DNA of 64,000 nt from Streptomyces sp. NBC_00358 (GTDB lineage: Bacteria > Actinomycetota > Actinomycetes > Streptomycetales > Streptomycetaceae). Below are positions 45,497-53,917 of this stretch, one piece after another; position 1 is the first letter of the stretch, and each line of letters starts with the position of its first letter. Under the pieces are notes generated by a model. It had not been told where the DNA came from, ran no database searches, and saw only the letters and a list, made by a program, of their open reading frames with translations. Both the position numbers and the translations under genes were made by a program. The stretch spans positions 3,658,001 to 3,722,000 of the forward strand of contig NZ_CP107976.1 in the NCBI RefSeq assembly GCF_036099295.1. Direction: 5' to 3'.

Positions 45497-47314
45497 TCAG
45501 CCCAGGCGCTGCACCAGCGCGCGGTACTCGTCCCACAGTTCCGCCGGCGTGTGCTCACCGAAGGTGTTGAGGTGCTCGGGGACCAGTGCGGCCTCTTCGC
45601 GCCAGACCTCCTTGTCGACCGTGAGCAGGAAGTCGAGGTCGGCGTCGGCCAGTTCGAGACCGTCGGTGTCGAGGGCCTCCCTGGTCGGCAGGATGCCGAT
45701 CGGGGTCTCGACGCCCTCGGCCTTGCCGTCGAGGCGCTCGACGATCCACTTCAGGACACGGCTGTTCTCGCCGAAGCCGGGCCACACGAACTTGCCCGCG
45801 TCGTTCTTGCGGAACCAGTTCACGTAGTAGATCTTCGGGAGCTTCGCCTGGTCCTTGTCCTTGGCGACGTCGACCCAGTGCCCCATGTAGTCGCCCATGT
45901 TGTAGCCGCAGAACGGCAGCATGGCGAAGGGGTCGCGGCGCAGCTCGCCGACCTTGCCCTCGGCGGCGGCGGTCTTCTCGGAGGCGACGTTCGCGCCGAG
46001 GAAGACACCGTGGTTCCAGTCGAAGGACTCCGTCACCAGCGGCACGGCGGACGCGCGGCGGCCGCCGAAGAGGATCGCCGAGATCGGCACACCCTTGGGG
46101 TCCTCCCACTCGGGCGCGATGATCGGGCACTGCGCGGCGGGCGTCGTGAAGCGGGCGTTGGGGTGCGCGGCGGGCGTCGCGGACTCCGGCGTCCAGTCGT
46201 TGCCCTTCCAGTCGGTCAGGTGTGCCGGAGTCTCCTCCGTCATGCCCTCCCACCAGATGTCGTTGTCGTCGGTGAGCGCGACGTTGGTGAAGACGGAGTT
46301 GCCCCACAGCGTCTTCATCGCGTTGGCGTTGGTGTGCTCACCGGTACCGGGCGCGACACCGAAGAAGCCGGCCTCGGGGTTGATCGCGTAGAGCTGGCCG
46401 TCCTCGCCGAACCGCATCCAGGCGATGTCGTCACCGATGGTCTCGACGGTCCAGCCCGAGATCGTGGGCTCCAGCATCGCGAGGTTGGTCTTGCCGCAGG
46501 CGCTCGGGAAGGCGGCGGCGACGTACCTGGACTCGCCGTGCGGCGGGGTCAGCTTCAGGATGAGCATGTGCTCGGCGAGCCAGCCCTCGTCGCGCGCCAT
46601 CACGGACGCGATGCGCAGGGCGTAGCACTTCTTGCCGAGGAGCGCGTTGCCGCCGTAGCCCGAGCCGTACGACCAGATCTCGCGGGTCTCGGGGAAGTGC
46701 GAGATGTACTTCGTGGAGTTGCACGGCCACGGCACGTCCGCCTCGCCCTCGGCCAGCGGTGCTCCGAGCGTGTGCACTGCACGCACGAAGAATCCGTCGG
46801 TGCCGAGTTCGTCCAGGACGGGCTGTCCCATACGGGTCATGGTGCGCATGGAGACGGCGACGTAGGCGGAGTCGGTGATCTCGACGCCGATCGCGGAGAG
46901 GTCCGAGCCGAGCGGGCCCATGCAGAACGGGACGACGTACATCGTCCGGCCGCGCATCGAGCCGCGGAAGACGCCCTGCTCACCGGAGAAGATGTCCCGC
47001 ATCTCGGAGGGCGCCTTCCAGTGGTTGGTCGGGCCCGCGTCCTCCTCCTTCTCGGAGCAGATGAACGTCCGGTCCTCGACCCGCGCGACATCGGTCGGGT
47101 CGGAAGCGGCGTAGTACGAGTTGGGGCGCTTGATCGGGTCGAGCTTCTTGAAGGTGCCCTTGCGGACGAGCTCCTCGCTCAGTCGCTCGTACTCGGCCTC
47201 GGATCCGTCACACCAGACCACACTGTCCGGCTCGGTCAGTTCGGCGATCTCGTTGACCCACGAGATCAGTTCTTTGTGGTTGGTCGGGACGGGAGCCGCG
47301 ATGTCGCGCGCCAC
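45497..47314 (-). CDS. pckG: Phosphoenolpyruvate carboxykinase (GTP)
   Basis: 605 residues, the family length. It converts oxaloacetate and GTP to phosphoenolpyruvate, CO2 and GDP in gluconeogenesis. P-loop and catalytic Cys are in FPSACGKTNLAML. The metal/substrate segment is YGGNALLGKKCYALRIAS and the guanine-binding region is KIYYVNWFRKNDAGKFVWPGFGENSRVLKW. GTG 47314 has TAGGAG five bases upstream. It is monocistronic. The large intergenic region upstream is presumably its promoter. Confidence 0.97.
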   Translation of the reverse strand: MARDIAAPVPTNHKELISWVNEIAELTEPDSVVWCDGSEAEYERLSEELVRKGTFKKLDPIKRPNSYYAASDPTDVARVEDRTFICSEKEEDAGPTNHWKAPSEMRDIFSGEQGVFRGSMRGRTMYVVPFCMGPLGSDLSAIGVEITDSAYVAVSMRTMTRMGQPVLDELGTDGFFVRAVHTLGAPLAEGEADVPWPCNSTKYISHFPETREIWSYGSGYGGNALLGKKCYALRIASVMARDEGWLAEHMLILKLTPPHGESRYVAAAFPSACGKTNLAMLEPTISGWTVETIGDDIAWMRFGEDGQLYAINPEAGFFGVAPGTGEHTNANAMKTLWGNSVFTNVALTDDNDIWWEGMTEETPAHLTDWKGNDWTPESATPAAHPNARFTTPAAQCPIIAPEWEDPKGVPISAILFGGRRASAVPLVTESFDWNHGVFLGANVASEKTAAAEGKVGELRRDPFAMLPFCGYNMGDYMGHWVDVAKDKDQAKLPKIYYVNWFRKNDAGKFVWPGFGENSRVLKWIVERLDGKAEGVETPIGILPTREALDTDGLELADADLDFLLTVDKEVWREEAALVPEHLNTFGEHTPAELWDEYRALVQRLG

Positions 47315-47637
47315 GATTGCTCCTAAATGAGGGGTTTTGTTGTCATGCCCCGTGGGGGCTGCGACCCGGATGCTTCATGGGAATTGGACCCCTGGCGCTC
47401 ATCCGGTGCCGACCGCACTCATTTGATGATCCGACCGAGTCGCGCATATGTCCAGAGGGCCTCACACCTGAGCGGAGTGAGGATCACCACTCGCCGGAAG
47501 GTTTTCCCCCGCTCGCTCCGGGTTCACCGCGAGTACCCCCGACCCTCGGACCACTCGCGTGAGATCATGGCCACTATTGCGGTTCGCTTACGGTGTACTG
47601 ACGCGTAACTTACGGTTCCGTAGGTACGATTCGGCGC
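47315..47637. other. 323 bp divergent promoter region between pckG and the PAQR gene
   Basis: No gene. It must contain promoters for both genes. The right end has the TACGG palindrome described separately and a TANNNT -10 box (TACGAT, 47625-47630) seven bases before the PAQR start. In the pckG half I found no clear operator. Confidence 0.5.
47608..47625. promoter_or_regulatory. TetR-type operator upstream of the PAQR gene
   Basis: ACTTACGG-TT-CCGTAGGT, an 18 bp palindrome with a single mismatch, ending at the TACGAT -10 box of the PAQR gene. The ACTTACGG half-site is of the kind bound by TetR-family regulators of fatty-acid or membrane-lipid genes. The regulator is not encoded nearby. Confidence 0.5.
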
Positions 47638-48351
47638 ATGACTGCGTCCGTCCCCGACGCGCCCACGGACTCGCCGACCGCCGGCTCCGTCTCTGTGGCG
47701 CACTCCCTGTCGGAAGAGATCAAGCCCAAGCTCCGCGGCTGGCTGCACCTCGGCATGTTCCCGGCCGCCCTCGTCTCCGGACTGGTCCTCACCGCCCTGG
47801 CGGACTCGACCCGCGGCCGTATCGCCTGCGGAGTCTTCGCCCTGACGGCCTGCCTCCTGTTCGGCGTGAGCGCCCTCTACCACCGCGGCGACTGGAGTCC
47901 GCGGATGGACGGCATCCTGCGCAGACTCGACCACGCGAACATCTTCCTGATCATCGCGGGCACCTACACGCCGCTGACCATGCTGCTGCTGCCGGAGGCC
48001 AAGGGGCAGTGGCTCCTGTGGAGCATCTGGGCCGCCGCGGCGGCGGGCATCGTCTTCCGGGTGTTCTGGGTCGGCGCGCCGCGCTGGCTCTACACGCCCT
48101 GCTACATCGCGATGGGCTGGGCGGCCGTCTTCTTCCTGCCCGACTTCATGCGCACGGGCGGCATCGCCGTCCTCGTCCTGGTGATCGTCGGCGGGCTGCT
48201 CTACAGCGCGGGCGGGGTGATCTACGGGATCAAGCGGCCCAACCCGTCACCGCGCTGGTTCGGATTCCACGAGGTCTTCCACTCCCTGACCCTGGCCGCG
48301 TTCATCGTGCACTACGTCGGCATCTCCCTGGTGGCCTACCAGCACGGCTGA
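47638..48351 (+). CDS. PAQR / hemolysin III family membrane protein
   Basis: 237 residues with seven hydrophobic helices. The PAQR metal-site motifs are present: GVSALYHRGDWSP (Ser and His), RLDHANIFLIIAGTYTPL (Asp) and HEVFHSLTLAAFIVHY (two His near the C-terminus). Bacterial members affect membrane lipid composition or are annotated as hemolysin III; enzyme activity is unproven. A -10 box seven bases before the ATG and lack of a ribosome site suggest a leaderless mRNA. The TetR-type palindrome at the promoter suggests control by membrane stress or fatty acids. Confidence 0.9.
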   Translation: MTASVPDAPTDSPTAGSVSVAHSLSEEIKPKLRGWLHLGMFPAALVSGLVLTALADSTRGRIACGVFALTACLLFGVSALYHRGDWSPRMDGILRRLDHANIFLIIAGTYTPLTMLLLPEAKGQWLLWSIWAAAAAGIVFRVFWVGAPRWLYTPCYIAMGWAAVFFLPDFMRTGGIAVLVLVIVGGLLYSAGGVIYGIKRPNPSPRWFGFHEVFHSLTLAAFIVHYVGISLVAYQHG

Positions 48352-48374
48352 CACCTCCCCCGACTCCCCTTCTT

Positions 48375-48406
48375 CAGTGGCCGCGGCTCCCAAGCCGCGG
48401 CCACTG
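48375..48406 (+). terminator. Terminator of the PAQR gene
   Basis: A perfect 14 bp stem (CAGTGGCCGCGGCT with its complement) and a 4-base loop, 24 bp past the stop. Confidence 0.88.
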
Positions 48407-48447
48407 CGCGTTTCCCGGCACGACGACGGTCTGAAAGTCCCACTGAA

Positions 48448-48480
48448 TTGACAGCAACCATCTTTTGAGAGTTACTCTCA
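48448..48480 (+). promoter_or_regulatory. Promoter and TetR-type operator of the MFS gene
   Basis: A -35 TTGACA at 48448-48453 is followed 17 bases later by GTTACT (48471-48476). The -10 region lies inside TGAGAGT-T-ACTCTCA (48466-48480), a perfect palindrome ending four bases before the MFS ATG. A repressor bound there would block the promoter. The TetR gene downstream of the MFS gene is the likely owner. Confidence 0.75.
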
Positions 48481-48484
48481 TTTC

Positions 48485-50050
48485 ATGGCGACTCCCACGC
48501 AAGACAGCGCCGTTCGGCGCGACCCCCGCCGCTGGTGGGCCCTCGGGGCCCTGGTCGCGAGCATGCTCGTGCTCGGCTTCGACATGACGATCCTGAACGT
48601 GGCGCTGCCGACGATGGCCCGGGACCTCGGCGCGTCCACCGGTCAGCAGCAGTGGATGGCGGACGCCTACGTCGTCGTCTTCGCCTCGCTGATGCTCCCG
48701 GCGGGCCTGCTCGGCGACCGCTTCGGACGGCGCCGGATGCTCATCACGGGCCTCGGCGTATTCCTCGCCGGCTCGCTGGCCGGCTCCCTCGTCGACGACG
48801 TCACCTGGGTGATCGTCGCCCGAGCCCTGATGGGTGTCGGCGGCGCGCTGGTGATGCCGCTCGCGCTCGCCGTACTGCCCTCGCTGTTCGGACCCGACGA
48901 GCGCACCAAGGCGGTCGGGGCCGTCTCCGCCGCCTCGGCTCTCGGACTGCCCCTCGGCCCGATCATCGGCGGCTGGCTGCTGAACCACTTCTGGTGGGGC
49001 TCGGTCTTCCTGGTCAACGTGCCGATGGCCGCCATCGGCATCACCGCCTGCGTCCTCCTGCTCCCCGAGACCCGGGACCCCGCCTCTCCCCGGGTCGACG
49101 CCGTCTCCACCGCGCTCACCGCGGTCGGCCTCAGCGTCCTGGTCTACGCCATCATCGAGGCCCCGGCCCGCGGCTGGGGCGACCCGCTCGTCCTCGGCTG
49201 CTTCGCCGCCGCCGCCGTCCTGATCGCCCTGCTCGTCGTCCGCGAACGCCGCAGCCCCCGCCCGATGCTGGATCTGTCCCTGCTCGCCCAGCGCGGCTTC
49301 CTGCTCAACACGCTCGCCGCGACGCTCGTCATGTTCGTGCTGTCCGGTCTGATGTTCGTGCTGCCGCAGTACCTCCAGGCGGTACTCGGACACGACGCCC
49401 TCGCGACCGGCGTGCGGATGCTGCCGATGATGGGCGGGCTGCTGGTCGCCTCCCGGGGCGCTCAGCCGCTGGTCACCCGCTTCGGGGCGCGTGCGGTGAT
49501 CAGCGCGGGTCTCGTCGTCCTCGCCTTCGCCGCGTTCCTCGGCAGCCGTACGAGCGTCGACGACGGGTACGGCGCCACCGCCCTGTGGCTGTCGGTCGCC
49601 GGGCTCGGCTTCGGCTTCGCCGTGGTGCCCGCGATGTCCACCGCCCTCGGCGCGCTCCCCCGCGACCGGGCCGGCAGCGGCTCCGGGCTGCTGATGACGG
49701 TGCGCCAGGTGGGCGGCGCGATCGGTATCGCCCTGCTCGGCTCCCTGCTGGCGAGCACGTACGCCGACCGCCTCGACACCTCCGCGCTGCCCCGCGCCGC
49801 CGCCGAGGTCGCCGGTGACTCGCTGGTCGGCGCGCATGTGGTCGCCGACCGGCTCGGCGACCACGCGCTCGCCGCCTCCGCGAACGCCGCGTACATCCAC
49901 GGAATGGACCTGGTCCTGCTGGTCAGCGGGATCGCGGCCCTGGTCACCGCCCTGCTGGCGGCGGCGCTGCTGCCGAGCCCCCGGCGGGCCGCCCCGGTGC
50001 CGGAGGAGGACACCGCCATGGCCCCGGCCCCGGCGGATGCCGGACAATAG
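48485..50050 (+). CDS. DHA2-type MFS drug exporter
   Basis: 521 residues with 14 predicted helices. Motif A is LLGDRFGRRRMLITG, motif C-like ALGLPLGPIIGGWLL, and an Asp sits in the first helix, GFDMTILNVALP. These are features of proton-driven multidrug efflux (EmrB/QacA-like). The substrate is unknown. The start codon lies only about eight bases from the -10 hexamer, with no ribosome site, so a leaderless transcript is likely. The TetR regulator follows 5 bp downstream, so exporter and repressor form one autoregulated unit. Confidence 0.93.
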   Translation: MATPTQDSAVRRDPRRWWALGALVASMLVLGFDMTILNVALPTMARDLGASTGQQQWMADAYVVVFASLMLPAGLLGDRFGRRRMLITGLGVFLAGSLAGSLVDDVTWVIVARALMGVGGALVMPLALAVLPSLFGPDERTKAVGAVSAASALGLPLGPIIGGWLLNHFWWGSVFLVNVPMAAIGITACVLLLPETRDPASPRVDAVSTALTAVGLSVLVYAIIEAPARGWGDPLVLGCFAAAAVLIALLVVRERRSPRPMLDLSLLAQRGFLLNTLAATLVMFVLSGLMFVLPQYLQAVLGHDALATGVRMLPMMGGLLVASRGAQPLVTRFGARAVISAGLVVLAFAAFLGSRTSVDDGYGATALWLSVAGLGFGFAVVPAMSTALGALPRDRAGSGSGLLMTVRQVGGAIGIALLGSLLASTYADRLDTSALPRAAAEVAGDSLVGAHVVADRLGDHALAASANAAYIHGMDLVLLVSGIAALVTALLAAALLPSPRRAAPVPEEDTAMAPAPADAGQ

Positions 50051-50055
50051 GAACC

Positions 50056-50718
50056 ATGGCCGCCACCACACAGAGTTCCCCTCCCGCCGCGGAGCCCCAG
50101 CCGGGGCTCCGCGAACGGAAGAAGATCAAGACCCGCATCGCGATCCGCGAGGCGACGTACCGGCTGATCGAGGAGCAGGGGTACGACGCGACGACGATCG
50201 AGCAGATCGCGGAGGCGGCCGAGGTCTCCCCGTCCACGGTGTTCCGCTACTTCCCGACCAAGGAGGACATCGTCCTCACGGACGAGTACGACCCGCTCCT
50301 GGAGCAGGAACTGCGCGAGCGCCCCGCGGACGAGCCGTGGTTCGAGTCCCTGCGTCATGTGCTCAGGAGGGCCGTCAGCGTCGGCAACTCCGAGGACCCC
50401 GAGATCTCCCGGCTCCGGACACGGCTGATGGCCGAGGTCCCCGCGGTGCGTTCCCGGATGCTGGAGAGCCTGTCCGTCACCGGGCGGCTGCTGAGCCGGG
50501 CGATCGGGCAGCGCTCCGGCCTGGACCCGGACAGCCTGGAGGTCCGGGTCTTCGCGATGTCGCTCATCGGCGGCCTGGTGGAGACCTCCCTGTACTGGGC
50601 CGAGACCGGCCAGGGGGACGACCTGGCCGATCTGTTCGAGCGCACCATGAACGTCCTGGAGCACGGTCTGCCACCGCGAAACCCGGAGGACCGGGGCACA
50701 CCCCGCATGACATCCTGA
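50056..50718 (+). CDS. TetR-family regulator of the MFS exporter
   Basis: 220 residues. The helix-turn-helix region ATYRLIEEQGYDATTIEQIAEAAEVSPSTVFRYFPTKEDIV is typical. The C-terminal ligand-binding part has ISRLRTRLMAEVPAVRSRML and FAMSLIGGLVETSLYWAETG. It begins 5 bp after the exporter stop, so it is co-transcribed with its presumed target. The palindrome overlapping the MFS promoter would be its operator. Confidence 0.93.
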   Translation: MAATTQSSPPAAEPQPGLRERKKIKTRIAIREATYRLIEEQGYDATTIEQIAEAAEVSPSTVFRYFPTKEDIVLTDEYDPLLEQELRERPADEPWFESLRHVLRRAVSVGNSEDPEISRLRTRLMAEVPAVRSRMLESLSVTGRLLSRAIGQRSGLDPDSLEVRVFAMSLIGGLVETSLYWAETGQGDDLADLFERTMNVLEHGLPPRNPEDRGTPRMTS

Positions 50719-50722
50719 CCGC

Positions 50723-51448
50723 GTGAACGGACCGGAGATCCACATCGAATTCGCCCCCGAACTGGGGCTGTTCGTCCCGCACGCCCGCCGCGCCGAAGCC
50801 ACCCCCGTCGGCACCGACGGCACCTCCACCCTCGGTCATGTCGTCGAGTCGCTCGGCGTCCCGCTGACGGAGGTCGGCGCCCTGGTCGTGGACGGGCGCG
50901 AGGTGCCCTTCTCGCACATCCCGGCGGCGGACGAGTCCGTGCGGGTCCTCGCGGTCGAACGCCCGCAGCGAATCCCCGGCGCGCCCCTGCGCTTCCTCCT
51001 CGACGTGCACCTCGGCACCCTCGCCCGACGGATGCGACTGCTCGGCGTCGACACGGCGTACGAGTCCACCGACATCGGCGACCCGGCCCTCGCCGCCCGT
51101 TCGGCGGCCGAGCGGCGGGTGCTCCTCAGCCGCGACCGCGGACTGCTGCGGCGCCGCGAGCTGTGGGCGGGCGGCTTCGTCTACAGCACCCGGCCCGACG
51201 ACCAACTCCGCGACGTCCTCGGCCGGTTCGCTCCCGAGCTGAAACCCTGGACGCGCTGCACCGCGTGCAACGGCCTGCTCCGGACAGCCACCAAGGAGCA
51301 GGTCGCGGACCAGTTGGAGAGCGGCACCGAGCGGTCGTACGACGTCTTCGCCCAGTGCGTCGAATGCGGGCGCGCCTACTGGAAGGGCGCGCACCACGAC
51401 CGGCTGGAGACCGTCGTGGAGCGCGCCCTGGCGGAGTTCGGGACCTGA
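50723..51448 (+). CDS. Mut7-C RNase-domain protein with a ubiquitin-like N-terminus
   Basis: 241 residues. About 80 N-terminal residues form a ubiquitin-like Mut7-C domain (VVESLGVPLTEVGALVVDGREVPFSHIP). The Mut7-C RNase (PIN-related) domain follows: FLLDVHLGTLARRMRLLGVDTAYES, RVLLSRDRGLLRR and VYSTRPDDQLRDVL, retaining the Asp residues of the active site. A C-terminal zinc ribbon has CTACN and CVECG. It is a predicted RNase of unknown target. It starts 4 bp after the TetR gene at GTG 50723, so it may be on the same transcript. Confidence 0.9.
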   Translation: MNGPEIHIEFAPELGLFVPHARRAEATPVGTDGTSTLGHVVESLGVPLTEVGALVVDGREVPFSHIPAADESVRVLAVERPQRIPGAPLRFLLDVHLGTLARRMRLLGVDTAYESTDIGDPALAARSAAERRVLLSRDRGLLRRRELWAGGFVYSTRPDDQLRDVLGRFAPELKPWTRCTACNGLLRTATKEQVADQLESGTERSYDVFAQCVECGRAYWKGAHHDRLETVVERALAEFGT

Positions 51449-51454
51449 GACTTC

Positions 51455-51488
51455 TCGGGCCGACGAGTCGGCCCCGGATGGCGTCCGG
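51455..51488. terminator. Overlapping hairpins between convergent genes
   Basis: GGGCCGA-CGAG-TCGGCCC (51455-51472) and CCCCGGA-N5-TCCGGGG (51470-51488) share a few bases. They lie between the Mut7-C gene and the oxidase gene, which converge, and would stop transcription in both directions. Confidence 0.7.
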
Positions 51489-51505
51489 GGCTCGACCGCG
51501 TACTT

Positions 51506-53917
51506 CTAACGCCTGATCAGATCCCTTGCCCCGCAGGCCAGTCCATCCCCGCTGGGGTCGAGTCCCAGAGGATCGTCCTTGCCGTTGATCCTGAGCCGTC
51601 CGTAGTCGTTCTTCTTCAGCCAGGCGCAGCGGGAGGCCGTCGTCCTCTTCACGCCGTCCGGGAAGACCGTCGGCACGCAGACGTTGATCGTGCCGTAGTG
51701 GCGGTCGCAGCCGGAGATGGTGGTGGACACCTTCTGCGAGGTCCGCTTCCTGCCCGCCCCGGTCACGGTTCCCGTCAGGGAGTCGGCGAAGGAGTGGACG
51801 TGCGCCGAGGCGGTGTCGGTGGCGAGCGCGGACGGGCCCTGGAGATGCACCCATTTGGCCACCGAGGGAACGCCGTTGGCGTCGACCGCGAAGAGCATGT
51901 ACCAGCCGGGCGGCGCCATGTTGGGGTTGCTCGTCACATTGAGGTCGACGTTGTCGCCGTCCACGCTCAGCGGCAGGTCCACGAACCGCTGGTTGGGATC
52001 GGAGGAGTGCGTCACCGCGGCGGGCCGGATCAACTCCGCCTTCACGATGGGCCGGTCGACGGTGATGCGCTGGGTGTCCCCGTACACCCACTCGTCGTCG
52101 ATCACCGAAGTGATCGCCGGGCGGGTGCCCTTGAGGAGGTACGGCGGGGTGTAGACGGACACGTCGTGGTTCCAGGTGCCGTTGCCCGGGTTGTCGCCGG
52201 TGGCCATCACCCGGCCGTCGGGCAGCAGGAACGCGGAGGAGTGGTAGCCGCGGGCCTCCGGGTCGGCGGCCACCGGGTCGAAGGTCGTGGTCGCGGGGTC
52301 GAAGATCGACGCCTCGTAGACGGGGTTGGCGCGGTTGTGCAGTGCTCCGCCCGTCTCCAGGACCTTGCCGTCGGGCAGCAGGACGGCGGAGACGTACATC
52401 TTGCCCTGGGCGCCGGTCTCGGCCACCTTGCCGTTGCCGAGGTCCACCGTGCCCTGCGGGATCTGCGGGCCGACCGTGTACGCCGGGTTGGCGGCCTTGA
52501 GGTCGATGATGTCGGTGAGCCGGTTGGCGTCGGGGTTCGAGTCGATGTTGCCGCCGCCGACGGTCAGGACCTTCTGGTCCTGCGCGGGAGGCAGCAGCAC
52601 GCTCGCGGACTGGTCGCGCTGGTCCTTGTTCTGCAGGCCCGGGACCGCGGTCGTGGTGTTGGCGTCGTAGTCGTAGACCGCCGAGCCGGTGCCCGGGGTG
52701 CCGTTGCCGAAGACGTGGCTGCCCGAGTAGAAGAGTCGGCCGTCCTGCATCAGGATCATCGACGGGTACAGGCCCCAGAACGACCACGTCTGGTTGACCT
52801 GCCACAGCGGCAGCCACTGCTGCTGGGAGTTCGAGAAGCGCTCGGCGGTCACCGAACCCGACGAGTCCTCGCGCAGCCCGCCGAACGAGATGATGTCACC
52901 GTTGCCCAGCTCGGTGGCGGACGGATACCAGTGGCCGTCGTTGAGGTCGTTCGTCCTGCTGTACGTCTCGGTGGCCGGGTCGAAGATGTACGAGTCCTTG
53001 TACCCCTCGTACCCGTGGCCTCCCGCGACCGGGAACGCCTTGTTGCCGCTGAGCACCAGGACCCGCCCGTCGGCGAGCTGGACGTGCCCGGAGCAGAACA
53101 TGTCCTTCGGCGTGGGGATCACCGTGTACGAGCCGGTCGCCGGGTCGTACACCGCCGACGTGAACGTGCCCGCGTCGAAGTTCTCCTCACTGTTCCCGGA
53201 GCCCGCGATCAAGAGCACCTTGCCGTTGTTCAGCACGACGGAGTGCATGGAGCGGACCGGGTTCTGCGTGGGCAGGACCGTCCACTTCCCGTTCGCGCAC
53301 TCGTCGGCCGTTCCCGTGCAGGTGGCCGGCGGAATCGGGTCGGAGACCTGTTCCATCGTGTAGTCGTCGGTGGTCGCCGAACCCGTCCCGTACACGGAGA
53401 CGCCCCAGGTGATGCGGTCGGTGCCCGCCGGGACGGCCGGGGTGCGCACCGTCGCCTGCGTCCAGGCCGCCGCCATGTCCAGGGTCTTGAGGTCGGTCCA
53501 GTACTGCCAGCCCGCCGTGGTGTCGTGCCGGAAGAGCGTGATCGCCGCGTCGGGCGTCGTCGTCCTGTAGTACAGCCCGAGGTCGTACTGTTTGCCCGCG
53601 GTGACCACCGGCGCGCACGCGGTGGACTCGGTGATCAGCGCCTTGCGGTCGCCGTCGACCCGGCGGGTCAGCGTGACCTTCATGGCCTTGGAGCCCGAGT
53701 GGGCGTCGGTCACGGTCGCGAAGCCGAAGTCGTTGTCGCCCCAGCCGGACTTCTCCCAGCAGGACGGCATGCCGTCCGTACCGGCGGTCTCGAAGCCCGG
53801 GTTCGTGACGAGGTTGGCGGCGGACGCGGGCTGCGGCGACACGAGCAGCAGCCCGGCGGCGAGGCCCGTCACGGCCAGCAGGGCGGTTCTCCGCCGTGGT
53901 CTCACCCGGATTCTCAC
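51506..53917 (-). CDS. Secreted galactose oxidase-like copper-radical oxidase (GlxA-like)
   Basis: 803 residues. A signal peptide (1-33) is followed by a carbohydrate-binding-like module (~34-190, NLVTNPGFETAG), a Kelch barrel and a DUF1929-type domain. The copper-radical ligands of galactose oxidase are visible: Cys275 in DMFCSGH, Tyr331 in GHWYPSATE, Tyr558-His559 in RGYHSSAF and His637 in VTHSSDPNQRF. The tail has four Cys and DPLGLDPSGDGLACG, an Excalibur-like calcium motif. It would oxidise an alcohol or aldehyde to make H2O2 at the surface. GTG 53917 overlaps the GT2-GtrA stop (GTGA) in a four-gene operon. Confidence 0.92.
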   Translation of the reverse strand: MRIRVRPRRRTALLAVTGLAAGLLLVSPQPASAANLVTNPGFETAGTDGMPSCWEKSGWGDNDFGFATVTDAHSGSKAMKVTLTRRVDGDRKALITESTACAPVVTAGKQYDLGLYYRTTTPDAAITLFRHDTTAGWQYWTDLKTLDMAAAWTQATVRTPAVPAGTDRITWGVSVYGTGSATTDDYTMEQVSDPIPPATCTGTADECANGKWTVLPTQNPVRSMHSVVLNNGKVLLIAGSGNSEENFDAGTFTSAVYDPATGSYTVIPTPKDMFCSGHVQLADGRVLVLSGNKAFPVAGGHGYEGYKDSYIFDPATETYSRTNDLNDGHWYPSATELGNGDIISFGGLREDSSGSVTAERFSNSQQQWLPLWQVNQTWSFWGLYPSMILMQDGRLFYSGSHVFGNGTPGTGSAVYDYDANTTTAVPGLQNKDQRDQSASVLLPPAQDQKVLTVGGGNIDSNPDANRLTDIIDLKAANPAYTVGPQIPQGTVDLGNGKVAETGAQGKMYVSAVLLPDGKVLETGGALHNRANPVYEASIFDPATTTFDPVAADPEARGYHSSAFLLPDGRVMATGDNPGNGTWNHDVSVYTPPYLLKGTRPAITSVIDDEWVYGDTQRITVDRPIVKAELIRPAAVTHSSDPNQRFVDLPLSVDGDNVDLNVTSNPNMAPPGWYMLFAVDANGVPSVAKWVHLQGPSALATDTASAHVHSFADSLTGTVTGAGRKRTSQKVSTTISGCDRHYGTINVCVPTVFPDGVKRTTASRCAWLKKNDYGRLRINGKDDPLGLDPSGDGLACGARDLIRR

